Positions 53,079-64,000 of a stretch of 64,000 nucleotides of DNA are shown one piece after another. Positions within the stretch are counted from its first letter, which is position 1, and each line of letters opens with the position of its first letter. The DNA comes from Cucumis sativus (Eukaryota; Streptophyta; Magnoliopsida; Cucurbitales; Cucurbitaceae). The stretch lies in NCBI RefSeq assembly GCF_000004075.3, contig NC_026656.2, positions 21,214,607-21,278,606 on the forward strand, in the 5' to 3' direction. A program made the position numbers and the translations under genes. The notes beneath the pieces are model-generated. The model worked only from the letters and a program-made list of their open reading frames with translations. It was not told the DNA's origin and ran no database searches.

Positions 53079-54196
53079 CTTGCTGTCTTCACCATTCGTA
53101 TGCCAAGCTGATCTCACCTCATGACAAGCGCTCCAGATGTCAATGAACTTCTACAAGGTATCATCGAAGGAGAGACCAGCGTGCTTGCGGCTTCCACGAC
53201 CATGGAGGACATTTTCAAAGGCACCAAAGAATTCAAGCAGTAGGTGTTTGGAAAGGTTCAGTTGGAACTTCACCAATTTGGACTTTTGATTTACAATGCT
53301 GATGTCAAACAATTGGTGAATGTGAGTGGGCACGAATATGTCTCCTACTTGGGGCAGAAGACACAGCAAGAGGCTTCCAATCAGGCCAAAGTGGACGTTG
53401 CTGAGGCAAATGCAGAAGTGGCAGAAGTGGTGGAGGCAAATGCAGAGCTGGCGAAGAAGAAAGCAATATTGGCTAAGGGATCAGAGATGGCGGAAGTGGA
53501 AGCAGCAAAAGCAGTCTCACTGAGAGAGGCAGACCAAAAGAAAAAGGTGGAGAAGATGAATGCATTGACCATGACTGAGAAGCTTAAGGCTGAATTGTTG
53601 AGCAAAGCTAGCATTGAGTACGAAACCAAGGTGAGTTCTAAATCCTAGACAAGAACAACATGATTTGACATCAGAAGGCACAAGAGGCAAACTGTGAATT
53701 CTACTAGAAACAAATTAAGGCAGAAGCTGAGCTGTTCCAGAAACAATAAAATGCAGAGGCACAGAAGGCATTGGCTGATGCTAAATTTTATGCTTGCCAG
53801 CAAACTGCTGACAGAGACTTATATGCAAAGAAGAAAGAGGCGGAGGGACTGGTGGCACTGGCACTGGCACAGGCCTAAGCACTGTATCCCTGCTAGATGC
53901 ATTGGGTGGGAACTACACCGCTCTTAGAGATTACCTAATGATCAATGGAGGGATGTTTCAAGACATTGCCAACATCAATGCCAATGCTATTAAGTATTAA
54001 GAGGCTCCAACCAATGATTAGCGTGTGGACGAATGGGAGGGATGGACAGGGTTTAGGAGGAGCTGGTAATATGGCTATGAAAGAGTTGTCTGGAGTTCAT
54101 CAAATGTTGCCTCCATTGTTTCAAACAGATCATGAGCAAACTCGATTGCTTCCTCCTCCATGGATGGTAACCATGACTGACCCCAAACAGAATTGA
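53079..54196 (+). pseudogene. flotillin-like pseudogene, truncated and with several stops
   Basis: The sequence follows the intact flotillin gene from about its codon 60 (AVFTI) to the final stop, but cannot encode it. The first ~58 codons are missing. About 36 bases are lost after AVFTI, a frameshift follows near 53130, and about 50 codons of the coiled coil (from [11 protein letters not shown] onward) are deleted. In-frame stops stand at 53241 (a TAG after FKQ), 53705, 53747 and 53876, and small indels lie near 53885 and 53990. The intron position is kept (53631-53677, with GTGAG at its start), so the copy arose from DNA duplication, not from reverse-transcribed mRNA. The C-terminal LPPLFQTDHEQT and LLPPPWM are still readable. 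An open piece of 134 codons (53244-53648) is a remnant. Confidence 0.95.
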
Positions 54197-54620
54197 GGTT
54201 AATGACTTTAGCCTTTTCCTCTCTCTAAATTTTCTTTTCTATACTTAAGACTTGTCTGTTCCCTAGTTGTTATTATATATATGTATAATGATTTCTGTTT
54301 AGAGATTCTACAATATTTCGTTTCCAGAAACTGCTCGATTAATGGGTTTTGCCATTGCATTTGGAACAAATATTCAACGTTCGTGATGTATTGACATAGG
54401 TGTTAGCTTTCTAATATACATGAGATGATTGAAGAGAACGCTAGCTATTTATTTTTATCTTAAAACGAAACAACGTTTTACACATTTAATACATTTGCCC
54501 ATGCCTTTGCCAATCAGATACAAGCTAATCAATACATATTCAAAAAGGTAATTATATTGTGTAAGAATTAAATTAAGTACCGGTCTCCACGCCTTTCAAA
54601 AGTACACGTAACAGACTTTC
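54197..54620. other. convergent spacer between flotillin pseudogene and HPAT gene
   Basis: Contains the likely 3' UTR of the HPAT gene on the minus strand. Nothing else is recognisable. Confidence 0.6.
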
Positions 54621-57012
54621 TTAAGATCCCCAATTAGGAATGTTTGCTGTGGCTTCATTAACCATTTTCACTAGTGTCACCTGAAAATGCATATATGGAA
54701 TATGTTGTCTCAGGCATCACAAGAATATTAAAATGTATGTAATTTATCAAATTCATTACAAACTACTTGATCAGTTAATAATAGTAGAAACATATCGACA
54801 AGCAAAGGATAAAAAGCATTCCACATCATCCACATGCAAGGGTTATAGGACATATACCACGCTTTCAGGGACGCCGGGTGGTGGTAGGGGAAGGTTCCTG
54901 GGAGGAACAACATTATCATATGATCTCTTGTCAAACCTCCATTCTCCAATCTTACCGTAAGTCAGTTTTCCCTGTATACCAAGGTATAACAAGTAGCCAT
55001 AGACAAAGATAAGCTATGATGTATAATAGAGGAGAGAGATCGGTATACACATAATCAACCTTTGTTTGATACCTTCATATCATAGTCACAACCGTAAGTG
55101 TAATGGATTATGAACTTCTTGCCCACTTCTGTGTCCCATGGGGGCTGTAAAGTGTCAACGTACAATAAGTTACTTAATATATAAAATCAGAATATTGATC
55201 AAGTTTGAGAATGAAGGGTCAAATCCTCTCATTTCCTAAGATCACGTGTTTCCTACATCACATCCTATCAGCCAACGGAATTGGATAAAATTTCATGTGG
55301 TTTGGTAGAAAGTAAACATAAAAGTTTTCACAAGGATTTCAAATTGTGAAGCCAATTCAAGCTGATTATGTTTCGTGGAGGAAGTATATCAAACAGCAAT
55401 GAGAATCGGTAAAAATGCTATGCTGCATAGCGAATGATAATCCAACCAAAAAGATAAAGAAACAGAAATATTTCTCTAAGAACCTGAATCATGAAGTCCT
55501 TATACAAGATGTTACCAACATCATGTAGAGCAGAAGCGACAGCATAAGCATACCTACAGTTAAAATACAAGGAGAAGAAACATGGGAAGCAAAGAAAATA
55601 AAGAAGTAAAAAGACCATACGAAGTGAGAAAGATGAAAAGGAAACCTCAAAGAAGAAAAACTTACATTTCAAGAACCCAACCAAAAGCCTTATCTGTCTC
55701 AGGATCCTTTTTCATTGCCAAAGAAACATTCATCCAAGTGGGAGCAATTTTCTTGAGAGACTCCTAGCAAAATTTATTCAAAAGAGAAGAGAAAAGTAAG
55801 ACAGAATGGAGAAAGGAGAGAAGAATGCTAAATGTAATAACTTAGAATCATGATATTGCATACCTTTCCAACAATAACAGGTGAATTCCCTATTGGATCA
55901 ATGTTGGTAATAGGACCCTTGTCCTCAGGAAAGAACTTCCGTAGTTGGCTCTCATACTTCTTGGGTTCGATGTAAAAGAATGGAAACGCTGCCCCAAGCC
56001 CATCCTTAGACAAATTTGGTATAGGCTTGACAATAATATGATCCGGCTCTGACATGAGTATATAACTGTAAAACATAATTTTAGATAAAAAAACATTCAG
56101 GGTAAACTCAAAGTAAAAACATTATTGATCTATCAGTTAATTAGAACAGAGGAAAGCGCCCCCTACTCTTCCTTGATGTCCGCTTGTTGAAGCCATTGCA
56201 CAAATGCCCACGGTCTGTTGAGGACAATGTAGCCCTGTAACAGTTTCAAACCACAGATGAGCAGCTAATAGAAGGCAATTTCAGCTCCATGAAAATGAAA
56301 CCCAGAGAGGGTAATAAAAGCAAAATAGAAAATTCTTAATTCAATTAGAGACGTCGCCCATTGGGCGTCATTTCATTAGCCAAGGAGTTAGCCATAATAG
56401 AAATTCACTGCGACCCCTTGCTTTCCTAAGGCGAATTCCTTCAAACAGGTGTAGAGCATAAATAAAACCATAGATAGCACATAACAAAGTCGCAGATGAA
56501 CACTTCCCCTGAGATTCTCAAAGCTTATAATAGAACACCAGAAGCAAAAACAAGGCCACGCTCAAAAGTCAACCCCGTAAATAATAGAAATCAAGCAAAT
56601 AAATTAGTACCCGATCCATTCCCGCTGGCAGAGGCTGAGCAACGAAGGTGGGGATCTCATCCATATACTTGTCGGGCTTCCCTGAATGCAAGATCCTGGT
56701 GAAGCCACCCATTTCAGAATTAGGTCCGTCCTTGAACTTCTTGAACCAGTAGTACATGATCCGACACTGCCAAGTATTGTACACCGAATCCGACGCAGTA
56801 ACTGCCGTATGGAAGAGTCGTTTGGAGGAAGAAGTTTCTGATCTATCCAGGGGCATCTTAATCACAGGGTCCACAGTAATGGAAGATGAAGATCTTGATG
56901 GACCAGGAAGTTCTTGCTTGAGAGGGGCATTAGCAGAGAGAATGATGTTGTAAGTAATTAGAGCTACCGAGAAGGTTACCAGAACCAAGAAGAACAAATT
57001 CCCACAACCCAT
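54621..57012 (-). CDS. HPAT1: hydroxyproline O-arabinosyltransferase (HPAT, GT95), 8 exons, 361 aa
   Basis: This Golgi enzyme transfers the first L-arabinose to hydroxyproline in extensins and secreted peptides such as CLE hormones. Exons on the minus strand: 57012-56611, 56234-56167, 56065-55864, 55763-55666, 55553-55484, 55144-55073, 54971-54858, 54680-54621, all GT-AG and in frame. The start is the ATG of MGCGNLFF; the codon 18 bases upstream that also opens the frame is TTG. Residues 5-25 are the signal anchor (NLFFLVLVTFSVALITYNII). Then come WQCRIMYYWFKKF, PAGMDRGYIVLNRPWAFVQW, ILMSEPDHIIVKPIPN (EPDH at 163-166, likely donor/metal site), AFPFFYIEPKKYE, IDPIGNSPVIVGK, FIIHYTYGCDYDMKGKLTYG and the end MVNEATANIPNWGS. 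Length matches the family (about 360-370). Which of HPAT1-3 it corresponds to is uncertain; neighbours favour the HPAT1/2 branch. Confidence 0.96.
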
Positions 57013-57294
57013 TTTAGGATTCGTCTCCAACTTGCTGGAATTCAGCTCAAATGAATTTGCCCATCAAACTCCCCTTGGAAGCGAAGACAGAATAAAGGTA
57101 GGAACTTCAAGTTTGAGAAAAGTCGTCGCGCCTAGGCCTAGAAGAGAGTTTATTGAAGAAATTTGCTGACCAAAATGGAGAGTTGGATTAGTTTTTTCTG
57201 GTGGAATTATATAATAATAACTCATAAGATGAAAGTTTGGATCTTTAAGCGGGCGGCGGCTGGGATTGCAGAAGACAGAAGTAAACATGGAGGC

Positions 57295-57317
57295 AGCCCA
57301 GTTCAGCTTCTTGGGCC
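57295..57317. promoter_or_regulatory. site II elements upstream of the HPAT gene
   Basis: AGCCCA (57295-57300) and TGGGCC (57312-57317) lie about 285-305 bases upstream of the HPAT ATG at 57012. This is the same kind of element, at a similar distance, as before the HPGT and MEMO genes. Confidence 0.5.
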
Positions 57318-57329
57318 ATTGCAACTCCA

Positions 57330-58770
57330 TCCGTACCTTTTCTTACTTTCCTCCTGCTCAATTTTTGGTATCTTAAAATATAGGAGTTGAAGATGGAATC
57401 CACTAATACTATCGTTTAGATTACCGCCATGACTTAATTTTATTAATTCAAACAATGTCCACGGTTGAAATTTGGTAATTATAAGCTAAGAAAAAGAGTA
57501 GAAGGTGTATGTATTCTTCTTCTTATATTTATAACCATGAAAAAGCGATGCAGGCGATATTATTCATCAAATATGTAAAAGAAGTGAAAGTATTGTGGCC
57601 ATGAGATGGGAATGGGCTGCTCTAGGAAGTAAGAATAAGGAGCCTATAATACTTATGCTCACCTCCAAAGCCCATGCAGTCCATTTCCAATGCAAGCAAG
57701 CTGCTCGTTGATCCATGCCACCAAAAAGACATGCTTTGCTTTCTAGTTGAGCATTCAATTCAAACGACTAATTTTGTATTAAAGACAAAATTGATATTTT
57801 CTCACAAAACTGAGTGCCACCTTGTATCTTAAAATGTGACGATTTGATGATTAAATTATTCTTTGTTGCAGCTTTCATCAATAGAAAAAAATATATTTTT
57901 TGAAGCATACATGTAGTACAACAGATTTCGTATCATATAAATTAAGAAATAAGTTGAGATGACTCAATTTTCAAAGTGATGAACACCAATGTAGTATTTG
58001 TCACACGTACGTTTAATTTGTGAGCACAATTTGGATATGTGCTTGTCCAAGAGCATTTGTAGGATGTTGGAAGAAGAAACATCTATTTATTAGGTCACAA
58101 ATGTGCAAAAACATAACACATAATTTAAAAGAAGAAACAAAAAACTCGATAGTTATGAAAAAAACTCTAAATCGAAAAAAATCAAAGAAAAAAAAAGAGT
58201 TGTGTGAAAAAGTATTACAGTCAAAGGAAAATTTCCATCTAGCTTCAATTATGGGAAGAAATTAGTTGTGAAAACATTTGTGTTATGTACTATTTTTCAC
58301 GCTCTCAAACTAAAAGAACACAGAAGAATAATTTAAGTTAGCTAAAATAGTTGGAGAATTTGAAATAAAAGAGAGATGATATCCCTATTGTGGAGTCTAT
58401 AATGATGATGATGATAATAATAATAAAAAAAGAAAAAAAATAAAAGGGAGAAATGTGAACCGTACACAGAATTCTGTATCCAAATGTGATAAAAGATTTG
58501 AATGTTTGGTCCACAACCTGAGTAAGCAAAAGCAAGTTGAAAAAAATTAAAATTGAGCCTTTGAAAGGGTGAGAGAGTCAGAGTCCAAATAGAGTGACTC
58601 ACCCATTGGATAGTTTCGACATTTCTCCCAAAAAGATCCGACGCGGATTTGACACATTAAAAATCCCCCACTCACCACCACGCTTTCCACGCTCTTTCTC
58701 TCCCCTCTCCAAACCAAATACGCAATCCTTATCCATTTCACTTTTCTCCACCCTTCCCCCTTTTGCCCCC
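57330..58770. other. intergenic region between HPAT and the small YALNFD protein gene
   Basis: The two genes diverge from here, so it should contain both promoters. A small minus-strand open frame at 57567-57758 (with CLHWKWTAWALE) looks more protein-like than most, but it has no partner exons that I can find. A (AAT)n/(GAT)n microsatellite lies near 58402-58430. Confidence 0.5.
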
Positions 58771-58777
58771 CCTAACC

Positions 58778-58784
58778 TATAAAT
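58778..58784 (+). promoter_or_regulatory. TATA box of the small YALNFD-motif gene
   Basis: TATAAAT lies 74-80 bases before the ATG at 58858, preceded by a C-rich stretch and followed by a C/T-rich leader with CTAC and CACT repeats. Confidence 0.6.
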
Positions 58785-58857
58785 CCACACCAATCTCTTT
58801 TCTATTATTATCTTCTACTTCTTCATCTACTACCACTCACACTCACTTCCACCAACA

Positions 58858-59181
58858 ATGTTCTCTCCTTCATTCTGCTGTTTCCATCCCTCCAACACCC
58901 CTAAATCATCCCCCTCTTCCTGCCTCAAATCCACCGCTCTTCACCTCTCTCGCTTACTTCGCCGCTGCCGCTATTTCCTTGCTCGGCTTGCTCGTCGCCG
59001 GACAAACTCCCTTTCCTCTGCTCACTTTTCCTACGATTCTTCCAGTTATGCCCTTAATTTCGACGACCATTCCCATGATGACCATCAGTTCCCCTTCAGA
59101 GATTTCACGGTTAGATTCCCCTCGTCCGCTACCAAATTCGCCGGATCTCAACATCAAATCCCCATTTCCCCCTCTCCTTGA
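58858..59181 (+). CDS. small plant-specific protein with YALNFD motif, 107 aa (stress-induced-protein-like)
   Basis: An intronless gene with a clear TATA box and leader and higher GC than its flanks. The protein starts MFSPSFCCFHPS and has a Cys/Ser/Pro-rich head. A basic helix follows at about 28-48 (HLSRLLRRCRYFLARLARRR), then FSYDSSSYALNFDD at 57-70, a DHSHDDH patch and an F/R stretch (FPFRDFTVRF). I recognise the FSYD-SYALNFD block from small Arabidopsis proteins of unknown function, some annotated 'stress induced protein'; this is from memory. There is no signal peptide or membrane span, and no function can be assigned. The larger open frame over the same bases (58763-59203, +) is in another frame and is rejected because this one holds the conserved block. 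Confidence 0.78.
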   Translation: MFSPSFCCFHPSNTPKSSPSSCLKSTALHLSRLLRRCRYFLARLARRRTNSLSSAHFSYDSSSYALNFDDHSHDDHQFPFRDFTVRFPSSATKFAGSQHQIPISPSP

Positions 59182-62100
59182 CTCATTATACCACCGATTT
59201 TGAGATTTTTGTTGTAAATTCCTCCTCTGCCCCTGGAATTGTAAATATCATATCATATATATACATGATAATTTCTTTTTCTTTTTCTTTTTTTGTTTTT
59301 CTTACTTGGGTGTTGATGAAATAAATATTCAAATCGTTTTCGGGAACCAAGTTTCATTCTGACCTTCTCATCTTATTAGAATTATAGTCTGACTAAACAC
59401 TACTTTTCTTCTTCTTTTTTTTTTTTTTTTTTTTGGCGGGGGGGAGAGAGAGAGAGAGAAAGAGAGAGATGATTGGGGAAAAATCTAATTTCAATCGAAC
59501 AACAATCTTGACTCAAAGTGGAAAATGTAATTGTACGAACAGATGTAATAACAATATTATTATTGGTAATTCAAACGTGGATTAATTTTATAAAAACAAT
59601 GCTGTGGTTATACTTACGAGAAAAAAAAAAGATCTTGAACCTGTATTCTCTAGGTGATTACAGAAAACACTATTATTTTACTCTGTTTTCATCATGTGGG
59701 TTGGTGTTCCATTAAATAGTTTCTTTTACTACTTATATTGGTTTAATTCTAAATTTGAGATTATGTTTGGTTTAATATCGACAAAGATAATACAATAAAA
59801 ATCTCTATCTACAGCATGGAATGACACTATCTCACTTTATTTATTCATGTATATATCCTACAATAACTCGTATCGATTTAATAAGTTCAAATACATCCAC
59901 ACAAAAAAGAATTAATTTTATAAGTTTGAATAAATTTTTAATGGGACACTTTTTGTTTATGCTTAGATTATAAATTTGATTCTTGAATTAAAGAATTTGT
60001 CTATTATATTCTTAAAACTTCTATACATCAGTATCAAATAATTCTTTATATTTACATACTTTCCTATAATTTCAATTTGGTCTTAACAAATTCAATGTTA
60101 AGAATGAATTGATTTACTATATATATTCATTTGAATTTTATGTCTAACCCTATTTCCAACTTACAATTTTATATCCGATGGATCTATGTTTATTAATCAA
60201 TTTATTTTGTTTCTTAAGACAATTGCCATTTTTCTTAAATTCTTCACCTCGTGAGTTAACAGTTATAGAAAAAGAACAAGTGTTTTTCCTTTTTGTTCTG
60301 TTTTTGACAAAAGTAAAGATTTTGTTTTTGTTTTTATTTTTAACTTTTTCAACAAAAAGAAAATATTTTGATCCAAAAAAAAAGTGAGATTGTCTTGAGA
60401 AACTTTATGCTATCGTTTTCCTTTATTCTCTTTCTTTCAAAAACCGAAAGAGAAAAGTACACACTAATATTATCTCTCGTATTTTCTAAAGTAAATTTAA
60501 CCTTCTTTTTTTTTAAAGAGAACATATTAGTGATAAAATTCATATAAGAAAAATACTCTAATAATTAACCATAAATTTGTAAAAAAAGAGAAAAGTAAAT
60601 TACAAATGGAAATAAAATAAGTCAATTCATGTAACATGTCAGTATCAAAATTTCAATTTTATAGATACATGAACATATATATCTATAGAGTAAATCACTT
60701 TAAGGAGTATTCACAGATATTTAGTATGGAGTTGATTGATATGGATGAATAGATGAGTATGTGATTTAAGTTAGAGTTTGAGAATAACAAAATTACGTGG
60801 TTTGTTGGTATGAATGCATCCAAAGTTTTCTCATATGAAGAGAGAGACGAATCTTCTTTTTTGAAAAAAGAATAAATACAGAACGAAAGAAAGAGTCAAT
60901 GTCTTGGTGATGTCAACAGTGACGTCGATATTCTTTTGTGCCCTTTTGGAGTGGATATTATTTTATAAAATTAATAAATATTTTGGTGGAAAAGGAAGCA
61001 AAATCAACCAAAGATCTTTCTTTGTTCCTTTTTCTTTTTCTGTTAAAGTAAAATCAAATATTAACAACAAATGGTGGGGTGGATTTGGTTTCAACTTTAC
61101 GCTAATATTTTAAATTTTCTAATTAGAGAAGAAAGGTTAGACATCTAATTTCCCATAGAAATTATTAATTGTAATTAACTAATTTTTATTTCTTTTTAAT
61201 TTATGTTGAAGTTGAAAATCCAATGTGTTGATAAACTTTTATATTGACAAAAAATAATACCTTATCTTAAAACCAAAAAATGGATTTACAAAAAGAAAAA
61301 AAGTAATAATAATAAAAATCCAAAACGATTAGAAAATTCATGAAATAAAATGAGGAGCCGACAAGAAAAAAAGAGAAGGGAGCGTAAGCCACGTAGCATA
61401 ATGTTTAGGGTGAAGAGGGGGCTTTGATTGAATGAGTGTATAGAAATACAACCCCACTTTGTCCTCTCGACTTCAACTATACTAATCATCTCTCTAATGT
61501 ATTGTTCTATCAATTTTCAATATCACCCTCTCTTCCAATACTTTGATTTGGGCCAAACAAACAATTCATCTAATTACCATTCATTATTTTTGTTAATTTG
61601 GTTTAGGGTTTGTTAGATTCGAAATACATACATATTATATTTAAAATTTTGTGTTTTTAAATTTATTGATTTTAATAAATATGCATTGGATATGATCTAC
61701 CGTTATAAATATGAGAGGTTCAATCTTTTATCTTCGTAGTTGTTGCATTAGAAAAGGTTTTTGAAAGAACGGTGTGTAATATTTTTCTTTTTCTTTTTCT
61801 TAAAATTATTTTATAAGGATAGAAACACAACATTCAAATAAAAAAAGAGTATCACAAGATAAATTTAATTTAAACCACTGGGAAGAGGGAGATTGAAAAA
61901 GACATAACTCTTGATTCTCTAATGTCTTTTTTCGCATGATAGTGCACTAGAACATTATGGAAACAACGTATGCGAGAGAAATAAACGATCCTATCTCTTG
62001 ACCTCTTTCTTTGGCTTCCTTGACAACAAACAAGACTTTTGATAGATCCTCGGTCTCATTATATTTAGCAAATTCACAACTATTTTAATAGTTAAATTCA

Positions 62101-63540
62101 ATAATCAAGTTCGAAATGTTAAATTAACCTAATGATCATCGATGACGAAAGAGGTCAAAATATACGAGTTAATTTCTATTTCTACGTTAGATAATGTAAC
62201 AACAATTTTCATCTCTGAAGTAAAAAAGTTCATTAAAATAAACAACATTGATGGAGTAAATGGAGTGATTTATAAGGATTTGATGGCTCTTAATTAAAAT
62301 TTTAATTAATCATTAAAAGTGAGTTGAAAAAAAGAGAGAGATGAATACATAGTTTGAAAACATTGTGGTATGTGATATCATTTATTAGTTTATTAAAGAT
62401 AGATGGATTGGATTGGATTGATTAGAGAAGTAGAAGTTAATTAAAAGGTTAAATAAAGTAAATAATGGAACATTAAAAGACTAATTAACATAGGTGGACC
62501 AAACAAAATGATCGGTTTTGGATTTCTTAAAATGCAAGGATATGATGATGTGTGGTAGTTAAAGTCGGTGTGAAGTTTTGTAATTTAATTAATAAATGAA
62601 CCCTTAAACCCTAACTATTATTATTATTATCATTGCTTTTTAGACATTCTAAATTTTGGTATTTAACACCAAATTGAGGTAGAAAACAAGAACTCAAATC
62701 ACCACCAATAACACTCCCCCAAATTTGTAAACATGTCAAAAATATTATTATTATATGATTTATTGAAAGTAGAGAGACTAAATCTAAAGATTTGATAGTC
62801 TAAAGATGAAGATAAAGAAGACGTAAAGTGGTAAGTAGAAAATATTAATTAATTTGATTTCAAACATATTATTTTGGTGATAATATTGTATAGTGTGTTG
62901 GTTCATGTAAGTTTGAAAAATCTAATTTGAGTGGATGGTTATTGAAAAAATGTTAGATGTAAGATTGAGTAAAAGTAGAGGAATTATGGAAACATAATAT
63001 GAATTGAATGATAGTGTGAAAAGATAATATTGAGATGAAATAAGAATATAGGTATAATAGATAGGATAGGAAGAGAGGGGTCCCATATAGGGTGATGGAG
63101 ATTTGAATAATTGCACGGAAATCGTAACACACAAGCCTTTTGTTTTTGGTTCTCAATTATATAAAATTCATAAATATTAAAACATTATGATAATTATGAT
63201 ATTGATTGTAACAAAAATAATCTCTTAGTTACCAAAATTTAATTATATAGCCTACATCTGCGGCGTACCAAAGGGTGAGGGAACAAACTGCAAACAAAAA
63301 CATCATCTTCCTCGATCACTAATCAACACCTCTTGATTTCTGACACCTGGACCCCATTAATTGTTTTTATTCTAAGGAAACCCACACCGAATAACTCTAT
63401 GCGTTGGCCGATGCTGATTGGTCTGTTTTCAAAAGTCTTGATCTGTAGCTCTGTCACTTGACTCTCTTTTCTTGGACCCTTTCGCCTCCGATTCTAATTC
63501 TATTTCACTTCTGCTTTCGCTTCTTCAATGGCCGCTCAAT
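59182..63540. other. intergenic, AT-rich
   Basis: No gene supported. A T-run followed by a GA microsatellite lies at about 59416-59470. The open frames in this stretch are short, AT-driven and match nothing. The last 150 bases are pyrimidine-rich with a CT repeat near 63556-63567, probably the promoter and leader of the gene at 63601. Confidence 0.5.
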
Positions 63541-63600
63541 TTTTATTCTATCCTCTCTCTCTCTCTTAATCGCTCCATCCCAGATTTTGCTTCTTCCACA

Positions 63601-63604
63601 ATGC

Positions 63605-63635
<31 letters not shown>

Positions 63636-64000
63636 CCCCATTGATGGAACCTTGCGATCGGAGGAGGGAGAAGATCTTCGTGATCAAGTAGGAGTTTCGT
63701 ATTCTTCATGTGGATGTTTCTTCGGATTTCGATCCAGACTGTCTCGTGTTCGAGGCGGGTATTTACCGCTGCAATCCAATCGGAAGACCGAAGAAGTGAA
63801 GCAGCACCAGAGTTGGATGATGACCAAGGTGAAGAGATTGAACGAGATTATAAAAGCTGTGGCAGGGCGGAAGTGGAGAAGTTTGATTAATGGAATAATT
63901 AACAAGAGACGGAGTGTGAGGTTTCAGTACGATCCCAGGAGTTATGCTCTGAATTTTGACGAAGGGATCGAGGAAGAAGCACGCCATACTCTCCACCCGA
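63601..64000 (+). CDS. plant-specific YALNFD-motif protein, 5' part, cut by the window edge
   Basis: An open frame runs from the ATG at 63601 through base 64000, so at least 133 residues are encoded and the end is missing. It begins MP, then ten serines (TCT/TCC repeats), then PIDGTLRSEEGEDL, a Cys/Phe stretch (SYSSCGCFFGFRSRLSRVRGG), a basic helical part (MMTKVKRLNEIIKAVAGRKW) and VRFQYDPRSYALNFDEGIEE. The last block matches the FSYD-SYALNFD motif of the gene at 58858, so both belong to a related group of plant proteins of unknown function. Composition is coding-like and the leader is C/T-rich. Further exons outside the window cannot be excluded. Confidence 0.78.

Noticed and set aside
57013-57030. 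Upstream in-frame start for HPAT (six extra residues ETNPK-like)
   Set aside because: The codon at 57030-57028 is TTG, not ATG. The ATG at 57012 gives MGCGNLFF, the start known in the HPAT family.
57567-57758. 63-aa minus-strand frame with CLHWKWTAWALE
   Set aside because: Looks protein-like but no further exon, start context or known family could be found.
58763-59203. 146-aa plus-strand open frame over the small YALNFD gene
   Set aside because: Wrong frame; the 107-aa frame carries the conserved motif and a good ATG position after the TATA box.

Overview
The window is nuclear DNA from a dicot plant. The genes have many short GT-AG introns, the intergenic DNA is very AT-rich, and every protein family is a plant one. 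The style of the small repeats makes me suspect a cucurbit (Cucumis-like), but nothing here was compared with a database and the species call is an inference. Eleven protein-coding genes are supported (ten complete, one cut by the right edge), plus one clear pseudogene. Exons were joined by hand, and every complete model keeps frame from ATG to stop.

Layout. 1-7.0 kb: no gene; a promoter-like G-box/TGACGTCA stretch near the left edge may serve a gene outside the window. 7.07-8.81 kb (+): adenine phosphoribosyltransferase, APT5 type. 13.8-14.3 kb (-): small secreted hybrid proline-rich protein. 18.9-21.9 kb (-): GT47 exostosin-type Golgi glycosyltransferase. 25.6-30.0 kb (+): hydroxyproline O-galactosyltransferase (HPGT2/3 type, 12 exons). 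31.3-34.9 kb (-): MEMO-family protein. 37.5-38.1 kb (-): plant serine-rich protein. 43.35-44.94 kb (+): 40S ribosomal protein S11. 49.8-51.3 kb (+): flotillin-like protein, followed at 53.1-54.2 kb by a decayed second flotillin copy. 54.6-57.0 kb (-): hydroxyproline O-arabinosyltransferase (HPAT). 58.86-59.18 kb (+) and 63.6 kb to the right edge (+): two short plant-specific proteins sharing a YALNFD motif.

Functional reading. The two enzymes that start the competing sugar chains on hydroxyproline (galactose for arabinogalactan proteins, arabinose for extensins and CLE-type peptides) lie about 25 kb apart, with a third Golgi glycosyltransferase and a proline-rich wall protein nearby. From memory, Arabidopsis has relatives of most of these genes at At2g25260-At2g25300, At5g25250-At5g25310 and At5g11090-At5g11160, so this looks like an old conserved block rather than a newly assembled cluster. 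Several of the genes carry site II (TGGGCC/T) elements upstream, as is usual for growth-linked genes.

Non-genic structure worth noting: a terminal-inverted-repeat MITE near 12.9 kb, an imperfect tandem duplication near 18 kb, a possible LTR-like insertion inside an HPGT intron, a 36-base T tract, and a tRNA-like (SINE-like) patch near 45.9 kb. I found no convincing tRNA, rRNA, microRNA hairpin or CRISPR array, and no strong candidate for a wholly new system.
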